Below, piece after piece: positions 8,923-18,263 of a DNA stretch of 64,000 nucleotides (its first letter is position 1; each line of letters opens with the position of its first letter). The stretch comes from Magnetospirillum fulvum MGU-K5. GTDB lineage: Bacteria > Pseudomonadota > Alphaproteobacteria > Rhodospirillales > Magnetospirillaceae. Made by a program: the position numbers and the translations under genes. The notes under the pieces are model-generated. The model searched no databases, was not told the origin of the DNA, and saw only the letters and a program-made list of their open reading frames with translations. The stretch covers positions 19,164-83,163 of the forward strand of contig NZ_AQPH01000009.1 in NCBI RefSeq assembly GCF_000442515.1. Direction: 5' to 3'.

Positions 8923-9567
8923 TTACGCCCCGACCGCCTCTACCAGCCGTCCCACCGCCGCGCGGAACATCTCAGGCGTTAACCGCCCGGTATTGGTGTT
9001 GTAGCGCGAGCAATGGTACGAATCGACCAGGACAAGCCCGTTGGGCAGGCGGTGCAGCGCCCCGTGAGCAAAGGGGTAGGCGGCGCGGCGCAGCCCCAGG
9101 GCGGACAGGCTCTGATCGTGCCCATGACGCCCCAGCGCCAGAATCCCGGCCAAAGCGGGCATCGCCGCGATTTCGGCGACGAGGAAAGGGCGACAGGCGG
9201 CAAGCTCTGCCGGTAACGGCTTGTTGGCGGGGGGGACGCAGCGGGCGGCGTTGGTAATCCGACAGCCGGTCAGGACAAAGCCGTCATCGACTCGCGCCCC
9301 ATAGCATCCCTGCGCCAATCCGAATTCGGCCAGGGTGGGGTAGAGCAGGTCGCCAGCATAATCCCCCGTGAAGGGACGGCCGGTCCGATTGGCTCCCTTC
9401 AGACCGGGGGCCAATCCGACCACCAGAATCCGCGCCGACAGATCGCCAAACGAGGGGACCGGGGCATTGTGCCAATCGGGGTGAGCCTGGCGGCTGTCGG
9501 CCAGGAAGGCCGACAGACGGGGACAGAGCGGGCAATCGCGACCCGGAGCGTAGGCGTTGCTAGTCAT
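8923..9567 (-). CDS. Family 5 (UDGb-type) uracil-DNA glycosylase
   Basis: DNA repair enzyme of 214 residues that removes uracil and other deaminated bases. The N-terminus carries a Cys motif (CPLCPRL, the first part of an Fe-S cluster set), followed by the family 5 active-site block GLAPGLKGANRTGRPFTGD. The C-terminal motif is DSYHCSRYNTNTGRLT. Further cysteines (GCYG, GCRITNAARCVPP) complete the likely 4Fe-4S site. The ATG at 9567 overlaps the end of the upstream NYN gene by eight bases, which points to translational coupling; a longer frame upstream is a shadow of that gene. Confidence 0.88.
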   Translation of the reverse strand: MTSNAYAPGRDCPLCPRLSAFLADSRQAHPDWHNAPVPSFGDLSARILVVGLAPGLKGANRTGRPFTGDYAGDLLYPTLAEFGLAQGCYGARVDDGFVLTGCRITNAARCVPPANKPLPAELAACRPFLVAEIAAMPALAGILALGRHGHDQSLSALGLRRAAYPFAHGALHRLPNGLVLVDSYHCSRYNTNTGRLTPEMFRAAVGRLVEAVGA

Positions 9568-10132
9568 TGCTGACGATGGCGGGGCGGTCTTCGCGATAGG
9601 ACGAGGCGCGGGCGATCTGAGGCTCGAGATCCTGCAACTCAATGAAGATGTCGGCCTGTCGGCGCAGTTCGTCGGCGACCATCGGCGGCTGGGATCGGAT
9701 GGTGCTGACCACGGTGACGCGGACGCCCTTGCGCTGGACCGCTTCGACGAGACGGCGGAAATCGCCATCGCCCGAGAACAGCACGACATGATCGAGATGG
9801 GGAGCCATCTCCATCACGTCGATCGCCAGTTCGATGTCCATGTTGCCTTTGATCTTCCGCCGACCCGTGGCGTCGGTAAACTCCTTGGTCGGCTTGGTGA
9901 CCATGGTGAACCCGTTATAGTCGAGCCAGTCCACCAGGGGGCGGATCGGCGAGTATTCCTGGTCTTCCATCAGCGCCGTATAGTAAAAGGCGCGGATGAG
10001 GCGGCCTTCAGATGCAAAAAGCTGCAATAATTTTTTGTAGTCGATGTCAAAACCAAGTGAACGAGCGGCTGAATATAAATTCGAACCGTCAACAAACAGA
10101 CCGATTCGCTCGGCTGCATAAAATTGCATCAT
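9560..10132 (-). CDS. NYN domain (LabA/DUF88-type) putative nuclease
   Basis: PIN-like NYN-domain protein of 190 residues. The conserved acidic residues of the predicted metal-dependent RNase site are visible in IGLFVDGSNLY (~11-20), KGNMDIELAIDVM and VVLFSGDGDFRRLVE. The C-terminus is a short tail without a further domain. It is translated together with the overlapping uracil-DNA glycosylase gene, which suggests a nucleic-acid quality-control role, but no substrate can be inferred. MM at the start leaves a one-codon ambiguity. Confidence 0.87.
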   Translation of the reverse strand: MMQFYAAERIGLFVDGSNLYSAARSLGFDIDYKKLLQLFASEGRLIRAFYYTALMEDQEYSPIRPLVDWLDYNGFTMVTKPTKEFTDATGRRKIKGNMDIELAIDVMEMAPHLDHVVLFSGDGDFRRLVEAVQRKGVRVTVVSTIRSQPPMVADELRRQADIFIELQDLEPQIARASSYREDRPAIVSND

Positions 10133-10417
10133 ATATCTCTCTTGATTAAAGAAAAGTCTTCGCGAAATTTGCGAACAAATAACAGGGTTAAAGTAGGCAG
10201 GGATGAGGTCTTCCGCAAGAGGCCTAACCGACGGCGGTGCTGTTCTACGACGAAAGCCTGGGGGGTGACGAGGCCGGGGTGTTGTTGTCTTGCCTCTTCC
10301 GTTTGTAGGTTATGTTGTGTTTTTTGTTGTTTTTACACCGATATGTAGTGTTCAGGGGTGGCGCCACAGAAAGGCCGAGGGTGGGGAGGTGCGGCCTAGG
10401 TGCTTTCCACATAGGCC

Positions 10418-10837
10418 CTAATCGTTAAGGGGCGAACGCCGCATCGCCTTGATTTCCCCGCGCAAAGACTTGCCGTTCAGTCGCCGGGTCTTCGAGCCCA
10501 GGGTTGGCCGGGTGGGGCGGCGGGGCACCGGAGGCGGCACCGCGTCGCGGATCAGCGCCACCAATCGATCAAGAGCATCGCGGCGGTTCGCCTCCTGGGT
10601 TCGGTGGCACTGGGCCAGGATCATCAGCACGCCGTCACGATTGATCCGCCGCCCGCCCAATCGTTCCAGCCGTTCCTTGACTGCTTCGGGCAGGGATGGC
10701 GAGTTGCGGACGTCAAAGCGCAATCGCACCGCCGAGGACAGGGTGTTGACGTTCTGCCCACCCGGGCCAGAGGCGCGCTGATAGCTTTCTTCGATTTCGC
10801 TCTCGGCGATGGCAATGCGGTCGGTGATCGGGATCAT
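10418..10837 (-). CDS. arfB: Alternative ribosome-rescue factor ArfB (peptidyl-tRNA hydrolase)
   Basis: Codon-independent peptidyl-tRNA hydrolase (YaeJ/ICT1 family) of 139 residues that frees ribosomes stalled on non-stop mRNA. The catalytic GGQ lies in RASGPGGQNVN (GGQ at residues 26-28), followed by the family segments AVRLRFDV and RRINRDGVLMI. The C-terminal tail is basic (SKTRRLNGKSLRGEIKAMRR), matching the tail that enters the empty mRNA channel. ATG 10837 is preferred over an upstream TTG because MIPITDRIAIAESEI matches the usual family start. Confidence 0.92.
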   Translation of the reverse strand: MIPITDRIAIAESEIEESYQRASGPGGQNVNTLSSAVRLRFDVRNSPSLPEAVKERLERLGGRRINRDGVLMILAQCHRTQEANRRDALDRLVALIRDAVPPPVPRRPTRPTLGSKTRRLNGKSLRGEIKAMRRSPLND

Positions 10838-10965
10838 GGTGCCGAAGTGGTACGGCAAGTTCCGTGCCGAGGGAAGCGGGAAAGAACGGCGTGCCGGGTT
10901 GTGACAATTTGTGACGGGTGATATTGCCGCTTAACGTGTCTGTCGTTGCGTCGGAACGATGTGGT

Positions 10966-10984
10966 ATCAATTTGAAAAATTGAT
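10966..10984. promoter_or_regulatory. Perfect 8-bp inverted repeat upstream of the STAS gene
   Basis: ATCAATTT-GAA-AAATTGAT is a perfect dyad with a 3-bp spacer, 42 bases before the STAS start and between divergently transcribed arfB and the STAS gene. It has no run of T after it, so an operator is more likely than a terminator. The binding protein is unknown. Confidence 0.4.
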
Positions 10985-11026
10985 CGTTTTCTCGCGATCC
11001 GGACCCTGGCGGCATGGAGAAAATGA

Positions 11027-11332
11027 ATGAAGATCACGATTAAGGAAGGGGAATCCGGTCTCAACGTCCATCTGGACGGGGTTCTCGACTTTTCCGCCAG
11101 CCATGAATTCAAGCAATTGGTACTACGTTTGGCGGCGGGGCGGAGCAAAACTCTGACGTTCGATCTAGCTCGGGTGTCTAGGATCGATTCGGTTGGGCTG
11201 GGCCTGCTCCATATCGCTCGCGAGGAACTGGGCGGCGAGGACTGTCGTGTCCGCCTGCTTTCGCCTCAAAGTGGGGTGATGCGGATGCTGGAACTGACCG
11301 AGGCGGGCAGCGATTTCGACATCGTGCCCTGA
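11027..11332 (+). CDS. STAS domain anti-sigma factor antagonist-like protein
   Basis: Single STAS domain of 101 residues (SpoIIAA/RsbV-like), a phosphorylatable partner-switch protein that binds an anti-sigma kinase. The key loop is VSRIDSVGLGLLHIA; Ser55, following the conserved Asp, is the expected phosphorylation site. The C-terminal helix region ends ELTEAGSDFDIVP. No kinase or phosphatase partner is adjacent, so the pathway is unknown. The start at 11027 follows GGAGAAAATGA, with the ATG used being the second of two overlapping possibilities. Confidence 0.88.
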   Translation: MKITIKEGESGLNVHLDGVLDFSASHEFKQLVLRLAAGRSKTLTFDLARVSRIDSVGLGLLHIAREELGGEDCRVRLLSPQSGVMRMLELTEAGSDFDIVP

Positions 11333-11363
11333 CCATCGGTCGATCTGCGCCCGGCTATTCCGG

Positions 11364-11831
11364 TCAGGCCAGTTCGAACACCGCTTCGATTTCAACGGCG
11401 GCATTCAACGGCAATGAGGCAACGCCGACGGCGGCGCGGGAGTGGCGTCCGGCATCGCCCAGAACCTCGACCATCAGGTCAGACGCGCCATTAACGATCT
11501 TGGGCTGGTCGGTAAAATCGGGCGTGCTGGCAACGAAGCCGCCCAACCGGACCAGACGAATCACCCGATCAAGATCGCCCCCGGCGGCGGCGCGGGCCTG
11601 GGCCAGCAAATTGATTGCGCACTGACGGGCCGCTTTTTGGCCATCCTCAAGGCTGACATCGGCCCCAAGGCGGCCGGTAACGGTGACCTTGCCATCGACC
11701 AGCGGCAATTGACCCGACACGAACACCAGCGATCCGCTGATGACGTAAGGAAGGTAATTCGCCACGGAAGCGGCCGGGGTGGGCAGGACCAACCCCAATT
11801 CGGCGAGGCGGGAATCGACGCGTCCGGTCAT
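11364..11831 (-). CDS. RidA family (YjgF/YER057c) protein
   Basis: RidA-type enamine/imine deaminase-like protein of 155 residues, which in characterized members hydrolyses reactive 2-aminoacrylate. It shows the subfamily pattern NYLPYVISGSLVFVSGQLP at the N-terminus and GRHSRAAVGVASLPLNAAVEIEAVFEL at the C-terminus. The Arg in the latter segment corresponds to the substrate-carboxylate-binding arginine region. It converges with the STAS gene, 31 bp between stop codons. A GGAGAAATC box precedes the ATG. Confidence 0.9.
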   Translation of the reverse strand: MTGRVDSRLAELGLVLPTPAASVANYLPYVISGSLVFVSGQLPLVDGKVTVTGRLGADVSLEDGQKAARQCAINLLAQARAAAGGDLDRVIRLVRLGGFVASTPDFTDQPKIVNGASDLMVEVLGDAGRHSRAAVGVASLPLNAAVEIEAVFELA

Positions 11832-12020
11832 GATCCGATTTCTCCTGGAAATGAAGTGGTTGGATCATACCAAGTTTTGGCGCGCGGGGGGCATTGAGAG
11901 GTGGACTCTTCCATTTCAGGCAATGTCCAAGCCTATCCTGATCCACGTCGATCTCGGGTTTCGTCTTCGCGGCATAATCATCTTGGGAGCCGTGACTGCG
12001 ATTGAACCGGGGGGAGTGTC

Positions 12021-12830
12021 ATGGTTCAATCGGTCTCGTTGAATGCAAAGGTCGGACGAAGAATGCGTGCCAGAATCGGTCTGTGGGGATTGGCGTTGGG
12101 GCTGTGGGCGATTGCTGTTCCGCCCCAGGCTGTTGCCCGCGATCTCACCGTTGGGGTGGAGGCGATCGATTACAGCCCGATTTATGCTTGGCGGGATGGG
12201 CAATTTGTCGGTGCCGCGCGGGAAATTCTGGATGCCTTTGCTCAGGCGAACGGGCACCGGCTGATCTTTCGGCCCCTGCCGGTCAAGCGGTTGCTGGCCG
12301 AATTGATCCATGGCGGCATTGATCTGAAATTCCCCGACAGCCCGGATTGGCAGCCGGCGGTTCGCCTAGGGGCGACCCTGTCTTATTCCGCTCCGGTGTT
12401 CGCCTATATCGATGGCACCGTGGTCCGGAGCGATCGGGTCGGGCAGGGGGCCGAGGCGGTGCGAACGCTGGGAACTGTTGCCGGATTTACCCCGTTTTCC
12501 TGGAAAAGCCGGGTCGAGGTCGGCTCGGTCGAGCTGAAGGAAAATCCCGGTTTCGAGCCGCTGTTGCGTCAGGTTCTGGCCGGGCGAATCGACGGAGCCT
12601 ACGTCAATGTCGCCGTAGCACATCACATGGCGGCCAGTCTGCCCGGTGGCCAGGGCGGCCTGAGCTACGATCCTGATCTTCCCCACATTTCGGACTCGTA
12701 TCGGCTGTCGTCGCGGGTTGCGCCCGAAATCGTTGCCGAATTCGATGCTTGGCTGGCGGCCAACCAAGGGGTGGTTGCCGCGATTGTCGCCCGCACCGGG
12801 GCCGAAGCAGGGCTGAAGGGCGCGCGCTAA
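12021..12830 (+). CDS. Family 3 periplasmic solute-binding-like protein
   Basis: Exported protein of 269 residues with an N-terminal signal sequence (RMRARIGLWGLALGLWAIAVPPQAVA) followed by RDLTVGVEAIDYSPIYAW, the start of a PBP-like fold. It resembles the polar-amino-acid-binding (SBP family 3) proteins found as orphan periplasmic proteins or sensors. No permease or ATPase gene is adjacent, so it may act as a stand-alone sensor partner. A strong GGGGGGAG site precedes ATG 12021. The ligand cannot be read from the sequence. Confidence 0.78.
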   Translation: MVQSVSLNAKVGRRMRARIGLWGLALGLWAIAVPPQAVARDLTVGVEAIDYSPIYAWRDGQFVGAAREILDAFAQANGHRLIFRPLPVKRLLAELIHGGIDLKFPDSPDWQPAVRLGATLSYSAPVFAYIDGTVVRSDRVGQGAEAVRTLGTVAGFTPFSWKSRVEVGSVELKENPGFEPLLRQVLAGRIDGAYVNVAVAHHMAASLPGGQGGLSYDPDLPHISDSYRLSSRVAPEIVAEFDAWLAANQGVVAAIVARTGAEAGLKGAR

Positions 12831-12972
12831 CCGCATCGTCCGTGCGGCAGATGCCCGATCTTTAATCTGTCTGCACTCGCGCAAACAAAAAAAGCGCCCG
12901 ATGTCGAGAGACAGGGGCGGATTTGACATGTCATCCGTCAGCGCGGCAAAACAGGAAGAAACAGGGTCGTCG

Positions 12973-13008
12973 CCCGCGCACCGGCCGAAGAATCGGCCAG
13001 CGCGCGGG
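12973..13008 (-). terminator. Hairpin downstream of infC
   Basis: A long GC-rich stem (CCCGCGC...GCGCGGG with inner CGGCCGA/TCGGCCA) lies ten bases past the infC stop codon. Reading the minus strand, it is followed by a T-rich stretch (TTTCTTCCTGTTTT). Confidence 0.7.
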
Positions 13009-13018
13009 AGAGGGCAGA

Positions 13019-13555
13019 TCAGCGCGGAGCGATCACCATTACCATCTGGCGCCCTTCCATCTTGGGCACCTGCTCGACTTTGCCGAGGGTTTCGAGATCG
13101 TCGCGGACCTGTTCCAGCAGCTTCATGCCGATGTCCTGGTGGGCCAGTTCACGGCCACGAAAGCGCATGGTCACCTTGACCTTATCACCTTCTTCAAGGA
13201 ACTTCTTCATGCTCCGCATCTTGACGCCGTAATCGTTCTCGTCAATGTTGGGGCGAAGTTTGATTTCCTTGACTTCGATGACTTTCTGCTTCTTGCGCGC
13301 TTCGTTCTTCTTCTTCTGGGCTTCGTACTTAAACTTTCCGAAGTCGAGAATCTTACAGACGGGCGGATCGGCGTTGGGAGAGACCTCGACGAGGTCGAGC
13401 CCAGCTTCCTCGGCCATCAGCAAGCCTTCGCGCAGGGTGACGACACCGATCATCTCACCGTCGGCGCCCACCAGACGGATGGAACGCACATCGATTTCAC
13501 GATTGACGCGAGGCCCGTCGGATCTGGGCGGCGTCTGCATGGGCGGTCTAGCTAT
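13019..13555 (-). CDS. infC: Translation initiation factor IF-3
   Basis: IF-3 keeps 30S subunits free and checks start-codon/initiator pairing. N-domain landmarks ([17 protein letters not shown]), the lysine-rich linker ([15 protein letters not shown]) and the C-domain ([26 protein letters not shown]) are all present. The start is unusual. A GGAGAG box at 13562-13567 lies exactly six bases before an ATA codon (13555), whereas the first ATG (13540) has no ribosome-binding site. Use of a non-AUG start is the known autoregulation device of infC (AUU in E. coli), so ATA is preferred here, giving 178 residues; ATG 13540 would give 173. It lies downstream of thrS. Confidence 0.9.
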   Translation of the reverse strand: MARPPMQTPPRSDGPRVNREIDVRSIRLVGADGEMIGVVTLREGLLMAEEAGLDLVEVSPNADPPVCKILDFGKFKYEAQKKKNEARKKQKVIEVKEIKLRPNIDENDYGVKMRSMKKFLEEGDKVKVTMRFRGRELAHQDIGMKLLEQVRDDLETLGKVEQVPKMEGRQMVMVIAPR

Positions 13556-13639
13556 AGAACACTCTCCATCGATTTGAGTATACAAAACGGTCGGAGCACG
13601 CAAAGCGGCCCGACCTACCTCTGTTGGTTCGCCCGCCGG

Positions 13640-15557
13640 TCAGACGGGCGGAGCGGATTCTTTCGCCAGTGTAGCCACTGCCTGATCCAGCGCAACAATT
13701 TCTTGGTCGCTTCCGCCTAAACGGCGAATGGCGACGGCACGATTTTCGGCCTCGCGCTTGCCGACCACCAGCAGAACCGGCACTTTGGCGACCGAATGTT
13801 CGCGAACCTTATAATTGATTTTTTCGTTACGAAGATCGAGTTCGGCGCGCAACCCGGCGGCGCGCAAGGCGGCCTGGACCTCGCGGGCATAATCATCGGC
13901 GTCGGACACGATGGTGGTGACCACCACCTGGACCGGAGCCAGCCACAAGGGGAAGCGCCCCGAGAAGTTCTCGATCAGAATGCCGATGAAGCGCTCGAAC
14001 GAGCCGAGAATGGCCCGGTGCAACATCACCGGACGCTTCTTGCTGCCGTCCTCGGCGACATAGGCGGCGTCGAGACGCTCGGGCAATACGAAATCGACCT
14101 GAAGGGTGCCGCACTGCCAGTCGCGCCCGATCGCGTCGCGCAGGACGAATTCCAGCTTGGGGCCATAGAAGGCGCCTTCACCCGGATTGAGCACGGTTTC
14201 CAGTCCGGCGGCGCGGGCTGCCTCCAGCAGGGCGCTCTCGGCCTTGTCCCAGGTTTCATCGGACCCGGCCCGTTTGGCCGGACGGTCCGAGAACTTGACC
14301 CGCACGTCGGTGAAGCCGAAATCCTGATAGACCTCCTTCAGGAGGTGACAGAAGGCGACGGTTTCCGAGGTGATCTGGTCTTCGGTGCAGAAGATGTGGG
14401 CGTCGTCCTGGGTAAAGGCGCGGACCCGCATGATCCCGTGCAGCGCACCCGACGGTTCGTAGCGGTGGCACGAGCCGAACTCGGCCATGCGCAGCGGCAG
14501 GTCGCGGTAGCTCTTGATCCCCTGACGGAAAATCTGGACGTGGCAGGGGCAGTTCATCGGCTTCACCGCCAGATGACGATCATCCTGGGTGGTGATGGTG
14601 AACATGCTTTCGGAGAATTTATCGGCGTGGCCCGAGGCCTCCCACAGCGAGAAATCGACCAGCTGCGGAGTCTTGACCTCCTGGTAATCGTTGGCTTCGA
14701 GCCGACGGCGCATATAGGACTCGACCGCCCGCCACAGCCACCCAGCCCTTCTTGTGCCAGAACACCGAACCGGCGGCCTCTTCCTGCTGGTGGAACAGGT
14801 CCATCTCGCGGCCGAGGCGGCGGTGATCGCGCTTCTCCGCCTCTTCCAGCATGTGGAGGTAGGAATCCAGCTCCTTCTTGTCGAACCAGGCGGTGCCGTA
14901 AATGCGCTGAAGCATCTCGTTGCGCGAATCGCCGCGCCAATAGGCTCCGGCCAGCTTCATCAGCTTGAACGCCTTGCCGAGCTTGCCGGTCGAGGGCAGG
15001 TGCGGCCCCCGGCACAGATCGATGAAATTGCCCTGGCGGTACAGGCTGATGGTCTGACCGGCGGGAATCGCCGCGATCAGCTCGGCCTTGTACTTTTCGC
15101 CCATGCCGAGGAAGAAGGCGACCGCCTCGTCACGGTCCCATTCCTCGCGGGTGATCGCTTCGTTGCGATCGACGATCTCGGCCATCCGCGCCTCGATCTT
15201 GGTCAGATCGTCGGGGGTGAACGGAGTCGGGCGGGCAAAATCGTAATAAAAACCGTTCTCGATCGACGGGCCGATCGTGACCTGGGTCTCGGGATACAGT
15301 TCCTTGACCGCCTCGGCCATGATGTGGGCGGCGTCGTGGCGCAGCAGGTCAAGCGCCTCGGCCCCGCTCTTCGCGGTGAGGATCGAAACCTGCGCATCGG
15401 ATTCGATCACGGTCGACAGGTCGCGCGGGGTGCCGTCGATAGTGATGCCCAGGGCCGCCTTGGCGAGTCCAGTGCCGATGTCCCGCGCCAGATCAAGGCC
15501 GGAAATCGGGGAATCGAACCGACGGACCGAACCGTCGGGCAAGGTGATGGCGACCAT
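13640..15557 (-). CDS. thrS: Threonyl-tRNA synthetase, interrupted by a 1-base frameshift
   Basis: Class II synthetase charging tRNA-Thr. The first frame (from ATG 15557) holds the TGS domain, the editing domain ([33 protein letters not shown]) and reads normally to HKKGW (residue 272). The second frame resumes with [17 protein letters not shown] and carries the catalytic core ([20 protein letters not shown], the [16 protein letters not shown] region) and the anticodon-binding domain, ending at 13640. Four bases (14738-14741) stand where three are expected, next to a GGG run, so one extra base splits the gene. No second thrS is in the window and the enzyme is essential, so a sequence error is the likeliest cause. 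infC follows downstream. Confidence 0.9.
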
Positions 15558-15738
15558 GGAAATTCTCTTTCGACCAGTCAGGTACGGACAGGGGGACGGA
15601 GTCTACGGCGAAACCGCCGCAAGTCAAGGAAAGCCGCAGGATTTGCACGCCTGCCAGAGGTGGGCGATACGGTTGGTGCGAATTTACGCTGGCGGGAACG
15701 CATTTCCTATGTTAGATGCTGTCCCGCCCCGCCTCGGA

Positions 15739-15824
15739 GCCCCGTTGGCGGAATTGGTAGACGCACCGCACTCAAAATGCGGCGACCTTCGGTCGTGCTG
15801 GTTCGACTCCGGCACGGGGCACCA
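15739..15824 (+). tRNA. tRNA-Leu (CAA)
   Basis: Class II cloverleaf of 86 nt including CCA. The acceptor stem GCCCCGT pairs with ACGGGGC, the anticodon loop CTCAAAA gives anticodon CAA, and there is a long variable arm (CGACCTTCGGTCG). The T arm contains GGTTCGACTCC. A terminator follows, and an accessory-looking region begins downstream. Confidence 0.97.
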
Positions 15825-15859
15825 TCCAAAGCGGGGCGGGTTGATCTTTGTCCAAAAAT

Positions 15860-15893
15860 GTCTCACTGGCGGCTTCTAAGCTCGCCGTGAGAC
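15860..15893 (+). terminator. Terminator downstream of tRNA-Leu
   Basis: The stem GTCTCAC-GGCG/CGCC-GTGAGAC has a one-base bulge, followed by GTTTTCGGCTTTTT. Confidence 0.8.
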
Positions 15894-16028
15894 GTTTTCG
15901 GCTTTTTCCTGTTTCCGACGCGCTGGGGCTGGGCTGATCCGCAACGTGTGGACGCGGCAGGACCGGCTCGCCTCGGATACTCCCTTCGATACCTCATAAG
16001 GTTGATGTGCTGTCGCGTCGTGCGCTGC

Positions 16029-18032
16029 TCAAGGATGTGTCGTGCTCACCACCGCGTCGAATACCGTGATGTGATCCTTCACGAAGTCGGCGCGAAGATG
16101 CATGGTGTCGGCGAACTTGGGCTTCCCATCGGCAAAAAAGACCGAGCAGCGAGGGCCGGTTCCGCAGATATCGTCGAACGGGTCGAGCGTTTCCGCTCCT
16201 GTTCTGGCTGCGATTTCGCGCAAGCGGGTGGCGATTGTCTTTCTGTTGATCTTGAGTGTTTCGGTTGAAACCCCGTCCTGGCTTTCTGGGTCGATTGAGT
16301 AGCCGGTCATGGTTCGAGACACGATGCTCTGTGGGTCGAATTTTCCGTGCGTTGGTGACGGCAGGATCAGGTAGACCTTGCGACCTGGGCGCTGAAGCTC
16401 TCGAACAAAATCTTCGATATTGGCGTATTCAGCTTCGATGGCTTCAGGGAGGTGCCCCGGGATTTCCTTGCCATCACGGGAAACCATAAGGCCAGACCCC
16501 TGATATCCCGCCCACGAGGCCCCAAGAACGATGGTTCCAATGTTGTTGTCGTTGACGGTTTTGCGGATGATATCGTGCATTTCATTGCAATGGGCAAACC
16601 AGCCCGTCTTGATAATTCCAGGAAATGGGGGGCAGCTAGCCCCGGCGACAAAGAAAACTTTTGACGACAGGCGCTTCTCGTCAAAAATCTTTTGTATTCT
16701 CGGGGCGTAGTGCAGCAACAAGCTGTCACCCGCGAACAAGACGGATTGGGAGCCTGTGCCCATTTCCGTAATAATCATCTCGTTGTAATGGGTGACCTTC
16801 ATTCCGGGCGTCGTGTTGAAGACCTTTTCGCCGAAGGCCTGATTGATCGCCTGCATGTTGAGATTCGATCCGGCGCTAGAGCCCGGTCCCTCTCCCTTGT
16901 TCAGCCAGAGGGCGAGTCCCGCTCCTCCCATGCCAACGACAAGGCCAACCAGAACGGCTGCCGTCATGCCTTTGTGTTTTATGAGGCCATAGCGAATCGG
17001 CTTCTCGACAAAGGCGTAGGTCGCCCAGGCAAGGATCAGGCTGGCGACGACCAGAGCGACGGGCACCCAGGTCTGGGGCGCAGAGAAGATGATCCTTTGG
17101 TACGACAGTAACGGCCAGTGCCACAAATACAGTGGATAGCTGATCAGTCCAATAAACACCAACGGGGGCAGGGATAACAATCTTCGGTTGACGAAGGTGT
17201 GGGGGCCGGCGGCGATAACCATCGCCGTGCCCAGGGTGGGCAGCAAGGCCCACCACCCCGGAAAGTGAAACCTGCCCCTGAATTTATAAGCGCAGGCGAT
17301 GATGAGGATCAGGCCTAGCGCGGAGCCGATTTCGCGGACTGGTACAGAAGAAAGCCGCGCTTTCAAGGTGTTGGAGGAATCTGAGCACCAGGTTCCGCCA
17401 AAGGCAACGGCGGCACCAACCATTAATTCCCAGAATCTAGAAATGGGAAGAAAGTAATCCCCGGAAGGGTCTCGGATTGATAAGACAATGTTTGCCACGA
17501 AGGACAAGGTGAATACGGAAATTAAAATAAATAATAATTTAATTCGAAAATGAGCGGCAAGCACCAGGGCGGCAGGCCATAAAAGGTAAAATTGTTCTTC
17601 AACGCCAAGAGACCAGAGATGAAGAAGTGGTTTTAATGTCGCGCTCTTCTCAAAATAACCAGATTCCAGCCAAAAAAATATGTTCGCGATGAATCCTGCC
17701 CCGCCAACGATATGCTTGCCTAGAGCTTCCCGCTCACTTGGCAGAAGCACAACGAAGCTGTAGGTGAGCGTCGCAGCCAGAACCAGAAACAATGCGGGGA
17801 AAATTCGACGTACACGGTTGCTGTAGAACCGAATGAAAGAAAATCGATCTTGCCGGATATCTCGAATGATAATGCTTGAAATCAAATAGCCAGATATAAC
17901 GAAAAACACATCGACACCAATGAAGCCACCTCTGACGTGGCCGTCAAAGGCGTGGTGGATGACAACGCTTAATACGGCTATCGCTCGGAGTCCGTCGATA
18001 TCTCTGCGATAGTATTCATTGATTGTTTTCAA
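16029..18032 (-). CDS. OafA/YrhL-type acyltransferase with SGNH domain
   Basis: Inner-membrane O-acyltransferase of 667 residues that likely acetylates a lipopolysaccharide, capsule or other surface glycan. The N-terminal acyltransferase-3 domain (residues ~1-360) starts YYRRDIDGLRAIAVLSVVIHHAF and GFIGVDVFFVISGYL, with about ten membrane helices. A single helix (AAVLVGLVVGMGGAGLALWL) links to a C-terminal SGNH-hydrolase domain with FAGDSLLLHYAPRI and, near the end, a Asp/His region (DTMHLRADFVKDH). The gene is visibly richer in A/T than its neighbours and stands alone next to tRNA-Leu, suggesting horizontal acquisition. Confidence 0.9.
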   Translation of the reverse strand: MKTINEYYRRDIDGLRAIAVLSVVIHHAFDGHVRGGFIGVDVFFVISGYLISSIIIRDIRQDRFSFIRFYSNRVRRIFPALFLVLAATLTYSFVVLLPSEREALGKHIVGGAGFIANIFFWLESGYFEKSATLKPLLHLWSLGVEEQFYLLWPAALVLAAHFRIKLLFILISVFTLSFVANIVLSIRDPSGDYFLPISRFWELMVGAAVAFGGTWCSDSSNTLKARLSSVPVREIGSALGLILIIACAYKFRGRFHFPGWWALLPTLGTAMVIAAGPHTFVNRRLLSLPPLVFIGLISYPLYLWHWPLLSYQRIIFSAPQTWVPVALVVASLILAWATYAFVEKPIRYGLIKHKGMTAAVLVGLVVGMGGAGLALWLNKGEGPGSSAGSNLNMQAINQAFGEKVFNTTPGMKVTHYNEMIITEMGTGSQSVLFAGDSLLLHYAPRIQKIFDEKRLSSKVFFVAGASCPPFPGIIKTGWFAHCNEMHDIIRKTVNDNNIGTIVLGASWAGYQGSGLMVSRDGKEIPGHLPEAIEAEYANIEDFVRELQRPGRKVYLILPSPTHGKFDPQSIVSRTMTGYSIDPESQDGVSTETLKINRKTIATRLREIAARTGAETLDPFDDICGTGPRCSVFFADGKPKFADTMHLRADFVKDHITVFDAVVSTTHP

Positions 18033-18263
18033 GCGAAGATCTGGCCCTTCATGGCTTTATTGCTGCCGTGACGGGGGAAAATATACCGTTTTTTGAATGG
18101 TTGAAAGCCGGTTTTGCTCTTCCGGGGGCACAGGGAGACTGGTGAGAGTTTGGTGGATATGTGGCAAAGCCTCCTCCCTCCCCCAAAAAAGCCGAGGGTG
18201 AAACAGGCTTCGTCCCCGCCGATGTGCCCCCTCTCCAGAGAAGTCTCCGAAGAGGGGGGACGG

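Noticed and set aside
10155..10180. TTCGC-N7-GCGAA dyad upstream of the NYN gene as an SOS (LexA) box
   Set aside because: Alphaproteobacterial LexA sites are direct repeats of the GTTC-N7-GTTC type; this dyad does not fit that spacing and arms are only five bases.
15739..15824. Island attachment site at tRNA-Leu
   Set aside because: No direct repeat of the tRNA 3' end was found downstream and no integrase gene is present.
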